A stretch of 64,000 nt of DNA, taken from contig NZ_CP018082.1 of the NCBI RefSeq assembly GCF_001886715.1, positions 1,364,001 to 1,428,000 on the forward strand, in the 5' to 3' direction. The translations under genes were made by a program, and so were the position numbers. Shown here one piece after another: positions 9,927 to 19,009 of the stretch. The notes beneath the pieces were generated by a model that was given only the letters and a program-made list of their open reading frames with translations, was not told the DNA's origin and ran no database searches. Source of the stretch: Nocardia mangyaensis (GTDB lineage Bacteria > Actinomycetota > Actinomycetes > Mycobacteriales > Mycobacteriaceae). The first letter of the stretch is position 1; each line of letters begins with the position of its first letter.

Positions 9927-10715
9927 TCAGGCGCTGGTTCGGTGCCGGAACAGTATCCGCGCCCCCAGATAGCCGACCAGGCCGATACCAGCGCACCACA
10001 GCACGGCGAGTACCGCGCTGTGACCGATCGGTGTGCCCATCAGCAGCCCGCGCAGGGTCTCGATGACCGGGGTCACCGGCTGATTGCGGGCGAAGGCGTG
10101 CAGTGCGGTCGGCATCGACTCGGTGGGGACGAACGCGCTGCTCACATAGGGCAAGAACATGAACACGAAGGTGAAGCCGTTGGCCGCCTGCGGGTTCCGG
10201 GCGAGCAGGCCCAGCGCCGCGGACAACCACGACAGCGCGAACACGAACATCGCCAGCAGGCCGAGCGCGCCGAGCCAGCGCACCGGATCGGTGGTCGGCC
10301 GGAAGCCGATCACCAACGCCACCCCGATCACGATGCCGGAGGTGAGCAGATTGCGCAGCACGCTCTCGACGACATGCCCGGTGAGCACCGCCGAGCGCGC
10401 GATGGCCATGGTGCGGAACCGGTCGATGATGCCGTCGGCGACATCGGTGGACAACGCGACCGCGGTGGTCGAGGCACCGAAACCCGCGCACAGCAGGATG
10501 ATTCCGGGTACCACGTAGTCGATGTAGGCGCCGCGGCCGACTTCCATCGCACCGCCGAAGACGTAGACGAACATCAGCAGGATCATCACCGGCAGCGCGA
10601 TGGTCATGATCATCGTGTCAGGACTTCGCAGGGTGTGCCGGATATTGCGGTCGAGCATGGTGGCCGAGTCCTGTGCGGTGCGCACGACTCGCAGGGCCGG
10701 GGACAGAGTGGTCAT
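9927..10715 (-). CDS. ABC-2 type permease, DrrB-like
   Basis: Membrane half of a DrrAB-type exporter for drugs or lipids. The 262-residue protein has six predicted membrane helices (for example TIALPVMILLMFVYVFGGA and the C-terminal LAVLWCAGIGLVGYLGARI) and the ABC-2 signature region around residues 200-220 (ESMPTALHAFARNQPVTPVIETLRGL). The ATG at 10715 lies 20 bp behind the ATPase stop codon, so the two genes form an operon. The divergent TetR gene at 11808 is the likely controller. Substrate unknown. Confidence 0.9.
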   Translation of the reverse strand: MTTLSPALRVVRTAQDSATMLDRNIRHTLRSPDTMIMTIALPVMILLMFVYVFGGAMEVGRGAYIDYVVPGIILLCAGFGASTTAVALSTDVADGIIDRFRTMAIARSAVLTGHVVESVLRNLLTSGIVIGVALVIGFRPTTDPVRWLGALGLLAMFVFALSWLSAALGLLARNPQAANGFTFVFMFLPYVSSAFVPTESMPTALHAFARNQPVTPVIETLRGLLMGTPIGHSAVLAVLWCAGIGLVGYLGARILFRHRTSA

Positions 10716-10735
10716 GGTGGTTCTCGTTTCGAGGT

Positions 10736-11698
10736 TCAGGCGACCGCGGCGGCGCTGCGGGGTTGTCCGGTCAGGGCGAAGAAGACGTCGTCGAGGTCGG
10801 GGGTGTGCACGGTGAGCTGTTCGATCGCGATGTCGAGATCGGCGAAACGGTCGAGCACCTGTTTCATCTCGGTCGCGCTGCCGTCGCCGGGGAGTTGCAC
10901 GGTGAGCTGATCGGCATCGATGTACGCGCCGGGTTCGTCGGCGACGGCCCGCGCGGCGGCGCTGAGCAGGTGGTGGTCGGCGAAGCTGAGCTGGATGTGG
11001 CCGCCGGGGACCAGGCGTTTGAGTTCGGCCGCGGTGCCGTCGGCGACGATGCGGCCGCCGTCGAGCACGGCGATCCGGTCGGCCAGCTGATCGGCCTCCT
11101 CCAGGTACTGGGTGGTGAGGAAGATGGTGGTGCCGTCGTCCGCGAGTTCCCGGATCGCCGTCCACAGGTCGCGGCGGCTGCGAGGGTCGAGCCCGGTGGT
11201 CGGCTCGTCGAGGAAGACGATGCGCGGCCTGCCCATCAGGCTCATGGCCAGATCCAGACGTCGCCGCATGCCGCCGGAGTACCCGGCGACCGGGCGATCG
11301 GCGGCGTCGACGAGGTCGAACCGCTCGAACAGTTCGGCGGTGCGCCGTCTGGTCTCGGCCGTACCGAGGTGGAGCAATCGGCCGGTCATGCGCAGGTTCT
11401 CGGTGCCGGTGAGGATGGTGTCGACGGCGGCGTACTGGCCGGTGACGCCGATCAGCCCGCGAACGGTGTCACCGGCCCGCGCGACGTCGTGGCCGAAGAC
11501 GCGTGCCTGGCCGCCGTCGGGTCGGATCAGGGTGGCCAGGATGCGGACGAGGGTCGTCTTGCCCGCGCCGTTCGGGCCGAGCAGGGAGAAGACGGTGCCG
11601 GACTCGACCGCCAGGTCGAGGTCGTCGAGAGCGACGTGGGTGCCGTAGACCTTGCGCAATCGGTGGACGGTGAGGGCGGGCACGGATTCGGGTGCCAT
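10736..11698 (-). CDS. ABC transporter ATPase, DrrA-like
   Basis: Energises the DrrB-like permease encoded just downstream. The 320-residue protein has the Walker A GPNGAGKT (residues 41-48), the signature YSGGMRRRL, the Walker B RIVFLDEPTTGLDP and the switch His region LTTQYLEEAD. A DrrA-type C-terminal extension with DLDDVFFALTG follows. It is the first gene of a two-gene operon. Its start is 17 bp from a double palindrome that is the probable operator of the divergent TetR repressor. Confidence 0.93.
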   Translation of the reverse strand: MAPESVPALTVHRLRKVYGTHVALDDLDLAVESGTVFSLLGPNGAGKTTLVRILATLIRPDGGQARVFGHDVARAGDTVRGLIGVTGQYAAVDTILTGTENLRMTGRLLHLGTAETRRRTAELFERFDLVDAADRPVAGYSGGMRRRLDLAMSLMGRPRIVFLDEPTTGLDPRSRRDLWTAIRELADDGTTIFLTTQYLEEADQLADRIAVLDGGRIVADGTAAELKRLVPGGHIQLSFADHHLLSAAARAVADEPGAYIDADQLTVQLPGDGSATEMKQVLDRFADLDIAIEQLTVHTPDLDDVFFALTGQPRSAAAVA

Positions 11699-11714
11699 GA
11701 GATCTCCGATCGAA

Positions 11715-11755
11715 AACTGTTTATGTAATAAACCTAGTTTATAGGTTAAACAGTT
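11715..11755. promoter_or_regulatory. Two tandem 15-bp operators between ABC exporter and TetR gene
   Basis: Two palindromes lie 18 bp apart: GTTTATgtaATAAAC (11719-11733) and GTTTAtaggtTAAAC (11737-11751). They are arranged about a common centre at 11735, with outer arms AACTGTTTA and TAAACAGTT. The stretch is strikingly AT-rich against its surroundings. Two TetR dimers could bind side by side and control both divergent promoters. Confidence 0.75.
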
Positions 11756-11807
11756 CTCTGGCGCAAGAGCGCCGGCCCGCTAGAGTCGACGCGAGCGGAG
11801 GTGGACG

Positions 11808-12533
11808 ATGACGACGACCGGCGACAAGGACCTGCCGAAAGCGGTCCAGCTGATGTGGGGCCTGCGGGAATCCGGTGGCCGCGGCCCCAAGCGGGGGCTC
11901 ACCCTCGACCAGATTCTCGATGCGGCGATCGAGGTGGCCGACGCGGAGGGCTACGCGGCCCTGTCGATGACCCGGGTCGCCAAACAGCTCGGCTTCACCG
12001 CGATGTCGCTGTACCGCTACGTCGACAGCAAGACCATGTTGATCGCGCTGCTGACCGACCGGGTCATCGGGCCACCGCCGGTGATCGCGCAGGGCACACC
12101 GTGGCGGGTCGGGCTGGAGAAATGGGCGACGGCGGAGTTCGAGGCCGTCGGCGTGCACGAGTGGTGGGTGGACATCCCGCAGAGCGGACCGCCGATGGGG
12201 CCCAACAGCATGGCCTGGCTCGATGCCGGCCTGCGCGCGCTCGGCTCGACGACATTGCCGGAGACGATCAAGCTCCAGTTGGTGATGAACCTGTCGATGT
12301 ACTCGATCGGCAGGCGGCGCGCGGCCAGGGATCTACGGGTGGGCGAGGGCGCCGACTTCGCGACGATCATGGCCGAGGTGCTCGGCACCGGCCGCTTTCC
12401 CGCGATGTCGACCGCCCTCGCCGCGTCGGCCTTCGACAACGAGGAAATCGACTGGGGCAGAGCTGACTTCGAGTTCGGCCTGGCGCGGATGCTCGACGGC
12501 TACGAGATCTTCATCCGCTCCTTCGAGGGCTGA
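11808..12533 (+). CDS. TetR regulator with tetracycline-repressor-type C-terminal domain
   Basis: A 241-residue repressor. The DNA-binding domain (residues 28-75) contains LTLDQILDAAIEVADAEG and the recognition helix region TRVAKQLGFTAMSLYRYV. The rest resembles the TetR_C_1 domain common in regulators of drug exporters. It is divergent from the DrrAB-type operon and flanks the double operator, so substrate-induced derepression of the exporter is the natural model. A GGAGG-like ribosome site (gcggaggtgg) precedes the ATG. Its stop codon directly abuts the stop codon of bcp on the other strand. Confidence 0.92.
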   Translation: MTTTGDKDLPKAVQLMWGLRESGGRGPKRGLTLDQILDAAIEVADAEGYAALSMTRVAKQLGFTAMSLYRYVDSKTMLIALLTDRVIGPPPVIAQGTPWRVGLEKWATAEFEAVGVHEWWVDIPQSGPPMGPNSMAWLDAGLRALGSTTLPETIKLQLVMNLSMYSIGRRRAARDLRVGEGADFATIMAEVLGTGRFPAMSTALAASAFDNEEIDWGRADFEFGLARMLDGYEIFIRSFEG

Positions 12534-13007
12534 CTACACCGACAGGTCGCGGCGCAGCTTGGCGACGTGGCCGGTGGCGCGCACGTTGTACTGGGCCAGC
12601 TCGATCTTGCCCTGCTCGTCGACCAGGAAGGTCGAGCGGATCACGCCGGTGACGGTCTTGCCGTACATCTTCTTCTCGCCGAAGGCGCCCCACTCGGTGA
12701 GCACGCTGCGCTCGGGGTCCGACAGCAGGGGGAAGGTCAGGCCCTCGGCGTCGCGGAACTTGGCCAGCTTGGCGGGTTTGTCCGGCGAGATGCCGATGAC
12801 GTCGAGTCCCGCGTCGCCGAGTTCGGCGAGGTTGTCGCGGAAGTCGCAGGCCTGTTTGGTGCAGCCGGGCGTGCTGGCGGCCGGGTAGAAGTAGACGATC
12901 ACCTTGCGGCCACGGTAGTCCGACAGCGACACGTCCTTGCCGTCGGCGTCGGGCAGCGTGAACTCAGGGGCGGGGTCTCCGGGGGAGAGGCGATGGTTGT
13001 CGGTCAC
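12534..13007 (-). CDS. bcp: Thioredoxin-dependent peroxiredoxin, BCP type
   Basis: Reduces H2O2 and organic hydroperoxides in the cytoplasm using thioredoxin. The 157-residue length is normal. The peroxidatic Cys is residue 49 in STPGCT and a resolving Cys sits five residues on (Cys54 in KQACDF), the atypical 2-Cys pattern of BCP. The GTG at 13007 (MTDNHRLSPGDPAPEF) is chosen because it gives the family start; the frame is open much further upstream without similarity. It is divergent from the DUF3618 gene, as with the remembered M. tuberculosis pair Rv2521/Rv2520c. Confidence 0.94.
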   Translation of the reverse strand: MTDNHRLSPGDPAPEFTLPDADGKDVSLSDYRGRKVIVYFYPAASTPGCTKQACDFRDNLAELGDAGLDVIGISPDKPAKLAKFRDAEGLTFPLLSDPERSVLTEWGAFGEKKMYGKTVTGVIRSTFLVDEQGKIELAQYNVRATGHVAKLRRDLSV

Positions 13008-13086
13008 CCACGCACGGTAACCGACCGGGTGCGCGACGGGCATGGATAGACTCGTCCGCGAGCAGCAGACATATATGGAGGTGACG

Positions 13087-13314
13087 GTGGCCAAGGACGA
13101 CACCGACCGGATCGAACGCGAGATCGAGATCGCGCGTGCCCGGTTGGCGACCACGCTCGACGAACTGGCGGTGCGCGCCGATCCACAGCGGATCGCGGAC
13201 GACACCAAGGCGATCGTGGTCGCCAAGTTCAGCGAGCCCAAGGTCAAATACACGCTGATCGGCGCGGGTGCCCTCGTGGCGGGCCTGGTCCTGATCAAGA
13301 TCTTCCGCCGCTGA
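13087..13314 (+). CDS. DUF3618 small membrane protein
   Basis: A 75-residue protein of unknown function. An N-terminal charged helix (DDTDRIEREIEIARARLATTLDEL is the DUF3618 core) is followed by one C-terminal membrane helix (LIGAGALVAGLVLIKIF) ending in Arg-Arg. The GTG at 13087 is preferred because a GGAGG (13077-13081) lies 5 nt before it and because the length then equals that remembered for the mycobacterial homologue Rv2520c. In-frame ATGs at 13042 and 13075 are less likely. Confidence 0.85.
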   Translation: MAKDDTDRIEREIEIARARLATTLDELAVRADPQRIADDTKAIVVAKFSEPKVKYTLIGAGALVAGLVLIKIFRR

Positions 13315-13329
13315 GAACTGGCGACACGA

Positions 13330-13364
13330 AAACACCCGATGCGGCCCAGCCACATCGGGTGTTT
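13330..13364. terminator. Terminator after DUF3618 gene
   Basis: A perfect 12-bp inverted repeat, AAACACCCGATG and CATCGGGTGTTT, with an 11-nt loop. The 3' arm ends in GTTTCTTG on the plus strand, and the 5' arm supplies A residues that become U on the minus strand. Confidence 0.8.
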
Positions 13365-13385
13365 CTTGTCGAACGCAACCACCAC

Positions 13386-13436
13386 GGTTTTCGGCCGCCT
13401 CGCCCCTCGGGGGCGAGGCCCACAGGGCCGAAAACC
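13386..13436. terminator. Compound hairpin downstream of excalibur gene
   Basis: Outer stem GGTTTTCGGCC (13386-13396) and GGCCGAAAACC (13426-13436) encloses an inner stem GCCTCGCCCC (13397-13406) and GGGGCGAGGC (13410-13419) with a 3-nt loop. The two stems nearly stack, giving a long rod-like structure. It probably ends transcription of the minus-strand excalibur gene. Confidence 0.6.
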
Positions 13437-13457
13437 TCGAGGCGCCAGCCTCCAGAA

Positions 13458-13754
13458 TTACTGCGTGGGGCAGGCCAGGCCGTCGCCGTCCGGGTCCAGG
13501 TGCGGGGAGTAGCCCGGCTCGCCGCGGAACAGCGGCGCGCGGCCGACGGCCCGGGCCTCGTCGCAGCTGGCGAACGCGCCGCCCGCGGAACCGGACTGGA
13601 CCAGGTTCGCCGAACCGGTCGCGCCCAGGATCGAGTCGAAGCTGGACGAGCCGGTGCCAGCGGAGCCCGTCACCGGGTTGGCATGGGCGGCGGGGGCGGC
13701 GAGCAGGGTCAGACCTGCGGCCGCGACAGCGATGGTGATCCGGCGAACGTTCAT
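13458..13754 (-). CDS. Secreted excalibur calcium-binding domain protein
   Basis: A 98-residue exported protein. A Sec signal peptide (MNVRRITIAVAAAGLTLLAA) ends near APAAHA-NP. A low-complexity Gly/Ser linker follows, and the C-terminal 35 residues form an excalibur domain: SCDEARAVGRAPLFRGEPGY, then the EF-hand-like loop LDPDGDGLACP with the paired Cys. Such domains are thought to bind Ca2+ outside the cell. A single-gene transcript is likely, ending in the compound hairpin. Function unknown. Confidence 0.85.
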   Translation of the reverse strand: MNVRRITIAVAAAGLTLLAAPAAHANPVTGSAGTGSSSFDSILGATGSANLVQSGSAGGAFASCDEARAVGRAPLFRGEPGYSPHLDPDGDGLACPTQ

Positions 13755-13886
13755 GAATTCCTCTATGTCTGCAGCGGTTCGGATGTTGGCCCGGACACAG
13801 GGGCCGGGTAGCCACGTCCACTGTTGTGAGGAGGCTGCCCGTTGTCAACCGCGCGCGAGCAGCAATCGCACCGGGGCTCGAGTCGG

Positions 13887-14864
13887 TTATTCCCCCAGGC
13901 GACGTCCGGTCCGGTGCTCGGCCGGAATGGTGCCCATGCGTCCGGCTTGGAAGTCTTCCATGGCCTGGATGATTTCCTCACGGGTGTTCATCACGAACGG
14001 CCCGTACTGGACGACGGGTTCGCGCAGTGGCGTGCCGCCGAGCAGGAGGACCTCGAGATCGCCGGTGCTGGAGTGCTGCTCGGTGTCGGCGGTCAGCGTG
14101 ATCGCGTCACCCTTGCCGAAGACCACGAGTTGGCCCGCGCCGATCGGGCGCCGGTCGGTGCCGACGGTGCCGTTGCCGGACAGCACGTAGGCCATGGCGG
14201 TGAAGTCGCGCGGCCACGGGGTTTCGAGCTGGGCGCTGGGCACGATCGAGGCGTGGGCGTAGGCGATCGGGGTCTGGGTGGAACCGGGGCCGGTGAAGCC
14301 GCCGACCTCGCCGGCGATCAGGCGTACCAGCGCGCCGCCGTCGTGCGAGCTGACCAGGGTCAGTTCGCTGCCGCGCAGGTCCTGATACTGCGGGGTGGCG
14401 AACTTCTTGGCGCGAGGCAGGTTCACCCACAGCTGGATGCCGTGGAAGGTGCCGCCGGTGATCACCAGTTTCTCCTCGGGCAGTTCGTCGTGCAGCATGC
14501 CCGAGCCGGCGGTCATCCATTGGGTGTCGCCCTCGGCGATGACGCCGCCGCCACCCTGGGAGTCGTGGTGGACCATGGTGCCGTCGAGCATGTAGGTGAC
14601 GGTCTCGAAACCGCGATGCGGATGCCACGGCGCGCCTTTTGCCTCGTAGGGCTCGTAGGCTACCGGGCCCATCTGGTCGAGCAGGATGAACGGGTCGGCC
14701 GCGCGCAGGTCGACGCTGGGGAACGGTCGGGTCACCTCGAATCCGGCACCTTCGCGCTGGCGGTTCGCGGTGACGATCTGCCGCACCGGCCGCTGGGTCT
14801 CGGTGACGTCGGGCCGGGGCAGCCTGGGCACAACCATGATGTCGTCGACGGTGATAGCGGGCAT
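13887..14864 (-). CDS. Pirin family protein
   Basis: Bicupin of 325 residues. The N-terminal cupin holds the metal-binding motif WHPHRGFETVTYMLDGTMVHHDS (three His and one Glu), followed by the pirin stretch AEGDTQWMTAGSGMLHDELP. The C-terminal half is the usual pirin_C domain. Bacterial pirins act as quercetinases or redox-linked regulators; the substrate here cannot be told. The ATG at 14864 has a perfect AGGAGG 6 nt upstream. It is divergent from a MarR gene with a palindrome between, so control by that MarR is likely. Confidence 0.92.
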   Translation of the reverse strand: MPAITVDDIMVVPRLPRPDVTETQRPVRQIVTANRQREGAGFEVTRPFPSVDLRAADPFILLDQMGPVAYEPYEAKGAPWHPHRGFETVTYMLDGTMVHHDSQGGGGVIAEGDTQWMTAGSGMLHDELPEEKLVITGGTFHGIQLWVNLPRAKKFATPQYQDLRGSELTLVSSHDGGALVRLIAGEVGGFTGPGSTQTPIAYAHASIVPSAQLETPWPRDFTAMAYVLSGNGTVGTDRRPIGAGQLVVFGKGDAITLTADTEQHSSTGDLEVLLLGGTPLREPVVQYGPFVMNTREEIIQAMEDFQAGRMGTIPAEHRTGRRLGE

Positions 14865-14882
14865 CGGACGCCTCCTCATTGC

Positions 14883-14904
14883 TTTGGTTTCCATGTCAAC
14901 CAAA
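14883..14904. promoter_or_regulatory. MarR-type operator between pirin and MarR genes
   Basis: Perfect inverted repeat TTTGGTT-N8-AACCAAA (22 bp) between the divergent pirin and MarR genes. Length and spacing suit a MarR dimer. Its right arm overlaps a candidate ATG at 14904, which argues that the true MarR start is the GTG at 14925. Confidence 0.75.
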
Positions 14905-14924
14905 TGCGTACTACGATCATTCCC

Positions 14925-15434
14925 GTGCCCCGATGGTTGTCCGACGACGAGCAGCAGACCTGGCAGGCCTACATTCGCCTGCGACAGCGGCTGGACGCGG
15001 CCTTGTCCGCGGGACTGGCCGAACACGGACTGTCGATGGCCGACTACGAGCTGATGGTGCCGCTCTCGGCCGCGCCGAACGGGTGCTTGCGCGCCAAGGA
15101 ACTCGCCGCCGAGGTGTGCTGGGACAAGTCCCGGCTGTCCAAGCAGCTGGCACGAATGGCGGCCCGTGGGCTCGTCGATCGCAGGCCGGCCGAGGATGAC
15201 GCGCGCGGCGTCGTCGTCTCGCTGGCCGACGCGGGAAGGGCGGTTCTCGAACGGGCCGCGCCGGAGCATGTCGACCTGGTGCGGAAGTTGTTCGTGGACA
15301 GGCTGAGTCCAGGGGAGAGTGCCGCGCTCCGGTCGCTGGTGGACAAGGTCCTCGTCGCGACCGACCGGCGATCTGGCACGCCGGGGGAGATGGACCTGCG
15401 GGGGTGCGGCTCCCCGGACTTCCCGCCCTGGTGA
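14925..15434 (+). CDS. MarR family transcriptional regulator
   Basis: A 169-residue winged-helix regulator. The N-terminus PRWLSDDEQQTWQAYIRLRQ is typical of actinobacterial MarR proteins. The recognition region AKELAAEVCWDKSRLSKQLARM and the wing LVDRRPAEDDARGVVVSLADAGR are clear. The GTG at 14925 gives the family start (MPRWLSDDEQ); an in-frame ATG at 14904 would overlap the operator. It probably represses itself and the divergent pirin gene, with release by oxidation or a phenolic ligand, as for other MarR proteins (inference). Confidence 0.9.
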   Translation: MPRWLSDDEQQTWQAYIRLRQRLDAALSAGLAEHGLSMADYELMVPLSAAPNGCLRAKELAAEVCWDKSRLSKQLARMAARGLVDRRPAEDDARGVVVSLADAGRAVLERAAPEHVDLVRKLFVDRLSPGESAALRSLVDKVLVATDRRSGTPGEMDLRGCGSPDFPPW

Positions 15435-15526
15435 TCGTCGCTGACCGGACCGCCCACTACGCCACGACCGTCGACCGAGCGGCAGCACTGTCATCGCGAC
15501 GCGGTAGTTCCTGCATCGAAAGCCTT

Positions 15527-17164
15527 TCAGCTGTGTCTTCGCGCCGTCGGCAGGAACTGGCGGGCGTGGGCGATGGCCGCGCCCGTGTCAGGGAAAACGC
15601 TGTCGTTGCCGTCCTCGGGGAGGGCGCCGATGGTGGTCAGGCGCTGGCGGTGGTCTTCGCGCAGGCCCGACAGCAGGACAGTGATGTGGCGGTGTTCGAG
15701 TTTGTGGATGGCGTCTTTGAGGACGAGGGCGCCGGTGGTGTCGAGGGCGGTGATGCGCGACATGCGCAAGATCACCACCTTGACGTCGGCGACCTCGGCC
15801 AGCTCGAGGAGGAAGCGATGGGCGGCGGCGAAGAAGAGCGGGCCGTCGATGCGGTAGGCGACGATGTGATCGCGGAGTAGGGCATGTTCTTCGCCGAGAT
15901 GGTCGCTCTCGTCCAGCGGGACCTGCTGCAGGGTGGCTTCGCGGGCGATGGCGCGGACCGCGAGGACCAGCGCGAAGCCGATGCCGATGACCACGGCGGT
16001 GACCAGGTCGAAGGCCACGGTGACGAAGAAGGTGATCACCATGACGATCGCGTCGCCGCGGGAGGCTCGGGCGATCGCGGCGAGCGAGGCGGCTTCGACC
16101 ATGCGCACGGTGGTCGCCAGGAGCACACCGGCGAGCGCGGCGATCGGGATGTCGGCGACGAGTCCGGCTGCCAGGTAGACGATTCCGGCCAGGATCACCG
16201 CGTGGGTGAGCGCCGCCAGCCGGGTGCGCGCGCCGGAGCGCACGTTCACCGCGGTCCGCGCGATCGCGCCGGTCGCGGGCACCCCGCCGAACAGCGGGGC
16301 CGCGATATTGGCCAGGCCCTGCCCGAACAGTTCGCGATCGGGATTGTGCCTGGTGCCGACGGCCATGGCGTCGGCGGCGGTGGCCGAGAGCAGGGATTCG
16401 AGCGCGGCCAGCGCGGCGACCGCCAGCGCGGGCAGCAGCAGGGTGGTCACCTCGTCGAGCCGGACGAAACCCAGCGAGGGAGCGGGCAGGCCGACCGGGA
16501 TCTCGCCGATCACGGCCAGATCCAGGTCGAAGATCCGGGACACCACGGTCGCCACGGCCACCGCGCCCAGCGCGAACGGCAGCTTCGGCAGCCACCGCCC
16601 GCCGAGCAGGATCACCGCGGCCACCACCAGCGCCGTCACCGGCGCGGTGAACTGCGGCTCCTCGACGAACCGGCGCACGGCATCGAAGGCCGACTGCCAG
16701 ACCTTCTCGCCTTCGGCGCCGACCACCCCGAGCGCCCCCGGAAACTGTTGCAGCGCGATCACTACCGCGATCCCCGCGGTGAACCCCTCGATCACCGGGG
16801 CGGGCATGAACCGCACCGCGCGTCCGACACCGGCGAAGGCCAGCGCGACCAGCATCAGTCCGGCCATCAATCCGACGGTCAGTACTCCGGCCGCGCCGTG
16901 CTCGGCCACGATCGGCACCAGCACCACGGTCATCGCGCCGGTCGGCCCGGACACCTGGAAGCGTGAGCCGCCGAAGACCGCGGCCAGCACGCCGGCCACG
17001 ATCGCGGTCGCCAGCCCGGCGGCGGCGCCGAGCCCGGAACTGATGCCGAATCCCAGCGCCAGTGGCAAGGCCACCAGCGCCACGATCAGCCCCGCCATCA
17101 GATCCGTGCCCGGCGCCCGGAAAGCGGGCTTCCACTCCGCCCAGGTCGGCAGCAGCGCCCGCAT
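15527..17164 (-). CDS. SulP family anion transporter with STAS domain
   Basis: A 545-residue inner-membrane protein of the SLC26/SulP family: an N-terminal transport domain of about 12-14 helices (residues 20-420, with QVSGPTGAMTVVLVPIV near residue 70) and a cytoplasmic STAS domain (about 435-540, with VVILRMSRITALDTTGAL). Family substrates include sulfate, bicarbonate and C4-dicarboxylates, and sequence alone does not decide. It starts 2 bp after pckG stops, so it is almost surely cotranscribed with the gluconeogenic enzyme. That context makes a bicarbonate or dicarboxylate role attractive but unproven. Confidence 0.93.
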   Translation of the reverse strand: MRALLPTWAEWKPAFRAPGTDLMAGLIVALVALPLALGFGISSGLGAAAGLATAIVAGVLAAVFGGSRFQVSGPTGAMTVVLVPIVAEHGAAGVLTVGLMAGLMLVALAFAGVGRAVRFMPAPVIEGFTAGIAVVIALQQFPGALGVVGAEGEKVWQSAFDAVRRFVEEPQFTAPVTALVVAAVILLGGRWLPKLPFALGAVAVATVVSRIFDLDLAVIGEIPVGLPAPSLGFVRLDEVTTLLLPALAVAALAALESLLSATAADAMAVGTRHNPDRELFGQGLANIAAPLFGGVPATGAIARTAVNVRSGARTRLAALTHAVILAGIVYLAAGLVADIPIAALAGVLLATTVRMVEAASLAAIARASRGDAIVMVITFFVTVAFDLVTAVVIGIGFALVLAVRAIAREATLQQVPLDESDHLGEEHALLRDHIVAYRIDGPLFFAAAHRFLLELAEVADVKVVILRMSRITALDTTGALVLKDAIHKLEHRHITVLLSGLREDHRQRLTTIGALPEDGNDSVFPDTGAAIAHARQFLPTARRHS

Positions 17165-17166
17165 GG

Positions 17167-18990
17167 TCAGCGGCTACCGAGCAGGCGCAGCTTCAACGCG
17201 GCCAGCTGCTCGCGTAGTTCCTCCGGTAGCCGGTTGCCACCGATGCCGGCGAACCACTCGTCGATGGACCGCGTCTCGGTGACCCACTCGTCGGTGTCCA
17301 CGGCCAGCGCTTGCCCGACCAGGGCGCGATCGGCGTCGTCGAGGCCGGTCAGGTCCAGCGCGTCGGCGGAGGGGACGTAGCCGATCGGCGTCCACTCGGC
17401 TTCGGCGGTACCGTCGAGCCGTTCCAGCGCCCACTTCAGCACGCGCACGTTCTCACCGAAGCCGGGCCACAGGAAGGTGCCGTCCTCGCCGCGGCGGAAC
17501 CAGTTGACCTGGAAGATCTTCGGCAGCTTGGCGGTGTCGGCCTGCGCGCCCAGCTTCAGCCAGTGCGCGAAGTAGTCGCCCACGTGATAACCGAGGAACG
17601 GCAGCATCGCCATCGGATCGCGGCGCACCACCCCGACCGCGCCCGCGGCCGCGGCGGTGGTCTCCGACGACAGCACCGAGGCGGTGAACACCCCGTGCGC
17701 CCAGTCGAAGGTCTCGGCGACCAGCGGCACCGTGCTCGCCCGGCGACCACCGAAGAAGATCGCCGAGATCGGCACACCGGCGGGGTCGTTCCACTCCGGC
17801 GCGACCGAGGGGCACTGCTCGATCGGCGTGCAGTAGCGCGAATTCGGATGCGCGGCAGGGGTTCCCGAATCGATAGTCCAGTCGTTGCCGCGCCAGTCGG
17901 TCAGGTGCGCGGGCGGCTGCTCGGTCAGGCCCTCCCACCACACGTCACCGTCGTCGGTGAGCGCGGTGTTGGTGAAGACCGAGTTGCCGCGGTCGACGGT
18001 GGCGATCGCGTTGGGGTTGGTGCGCGCGCCGGTCCCCGGTGCGACGCCGAAGAACCCGGCTTCCGGGTTCACCGCGTAGAGCCTGCCGTCGGCGCCGAAG
18101 CGCATCCAGGCGATGTCGTCACCGATCGTCTCGGCCTGCCAGCCCGCCAGCGCCGGTTCCAGCATCGCGAGGTTGGTCTTGCCGCACGAGGACGGGAACG
18201 CCGCGGCCACATAGTGCGTCTTGCCCTGCGGTGAGGTGAGTTTGAGGATCAGCATGTGCTCGGCCAGCCAGCCCTCGTCGCGGCCGAGCACCGAGGCGAT
18301 GCGGAGCGCGAAGCACTTCTTGCCGAGCAGTGCGTTGCCGCCGTAGCCGGAGCCGTAGCTCCAGATGGTGCGCGACTCGGGGAAATGAGCGATGTACTTG
18401 GTGCGGTCGCACGGCCACGGCACGTCGGCCCGGCCCTCGTGCAGCGGAGCTCCGACCGAGTGCAGGCACCGCACGAACTCGGTGTCGGCAGTGAGCTTGT
18501 CCCACACCCGCGCGCCGGAACGGGTCATGATCTGCATCGATACGGCCACGTACGGCGAATCGGTGATCTGCACGCCGAACTTCGGCTCGGCCGCGTCGAG
18601 CGGGCCCATGCAGAAGGCGATCACGTAGAGGGTGCGCCCGGCCATCGCGCCGCGGTAGTGCTCGGCCATCAGGATGCGCATGTCGACCGGGTCGACCCAG
18701 TTGTTGGTCGGGCCCGCGTCCGAGGCGTTCTCCGAGCAGATGAAGGTGCGGTCCTCGACCCGGGCGACGTCGTCGGGGTCGGAGACGCACCAGAACGAGT
18801 TGGGCTTGCCGTCGAGCCGGACGAAGGTGCCCTTCTCGACCAGTTCGTCGGTCAGCCGATCCCATTCGTCGCGGGATCCGTCGCACCAGACGATGCGCTC
18901 GGGTGCGGTCAGTTCGGCGATCTCGTCGACCCAGGCCAGGATGCCGGGGTGTTTCGTCGGAGCCGTCGTCGGCGCGGAGCTCGCGGTCAC
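17167..18990 (-). CDS. pckG: Phosphoenolpyruvate carboxykinase (GTP)
   Basis: Converts oxaloacetate and GTP to PEP, CO2 and GDP, the entry step of gluconeogenesis; 607 residues, the normal length. Visible motifs are the P-loop/active-site stretch [12 protein letters not shown] with the reactive Cys, the Mn and oxaloacetate region ([23 protein letters not shown]), and [18 protein letters not shown]. The GTG at 18990 is chosen because AAGGAG lies 6 nt upstream; a TTG at 19008 would include the ribosome site in the coding region. The leader carries a tandem TTGCTAG repeat (19010-19024). It is followed by sulP in the same transcript and preceded by an ArsR gene on the same strand. Confidence 0.97.
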   Translation of the reverse strand: MTASSAPTTAPTKHPGILAWVDEIAELTAPERIVWCDGSRDEWDRLTDELVEKGTFVRLDGKPNSFWCVSDPDDVARVEDRTFICSENASDAGPTNNWVDPVDMRILMAEHYRGAMAGRTLYVIAFCMGPLDAAEPKFGVQITDSPYVAVSMQIMTRSGARVWDKLTADTEFVRCLHSVGAPLHEGRADVPWPCDRTKYIAHFPESRTIWSYGSGYGGNALLGKKCFALRIASVLGRDEGWLAEHMLILKLTSPQGKTHYVAAAFPSSCGKTNLAMLEPALAGWQAETIGDDIAWMRFGADGRLYAVNPEAGFFGVAPGTGARTNPNAIATVDRGNSVFTNTALTDDGDVWWEGLTEQPPAHLTDWRGNDWTIDSGTPAAHPNSRYCTPIEQCPSVAPEWNDPAGVPISAIFFGGRRASTVPLVAETFDWAHGVFTASVLSSETTAAAAGAVGVVRRDPMAMLPFLGYHVGDYFAHWLKLGAQADTAKLPKIFQVNWFRRGEDGTFLWPGFGENVRVLKWALERLDGTAEAEWTPIGYVPSADALDLTGLDDADRALVGQALAVDTDEWVTETRSIDEWFAGIGGNRLPEELREQLAALKLRLLGSR

Positions 18991-19009
18991 GGATGTTCTC
19001 CTTGTCAAC

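Noticed and set aside
13842..14924. Long upstream extension of the MarR frame
   Set aside because: Runs antisense through pirin and the operator; the MarR similarity begins only at about 14925.
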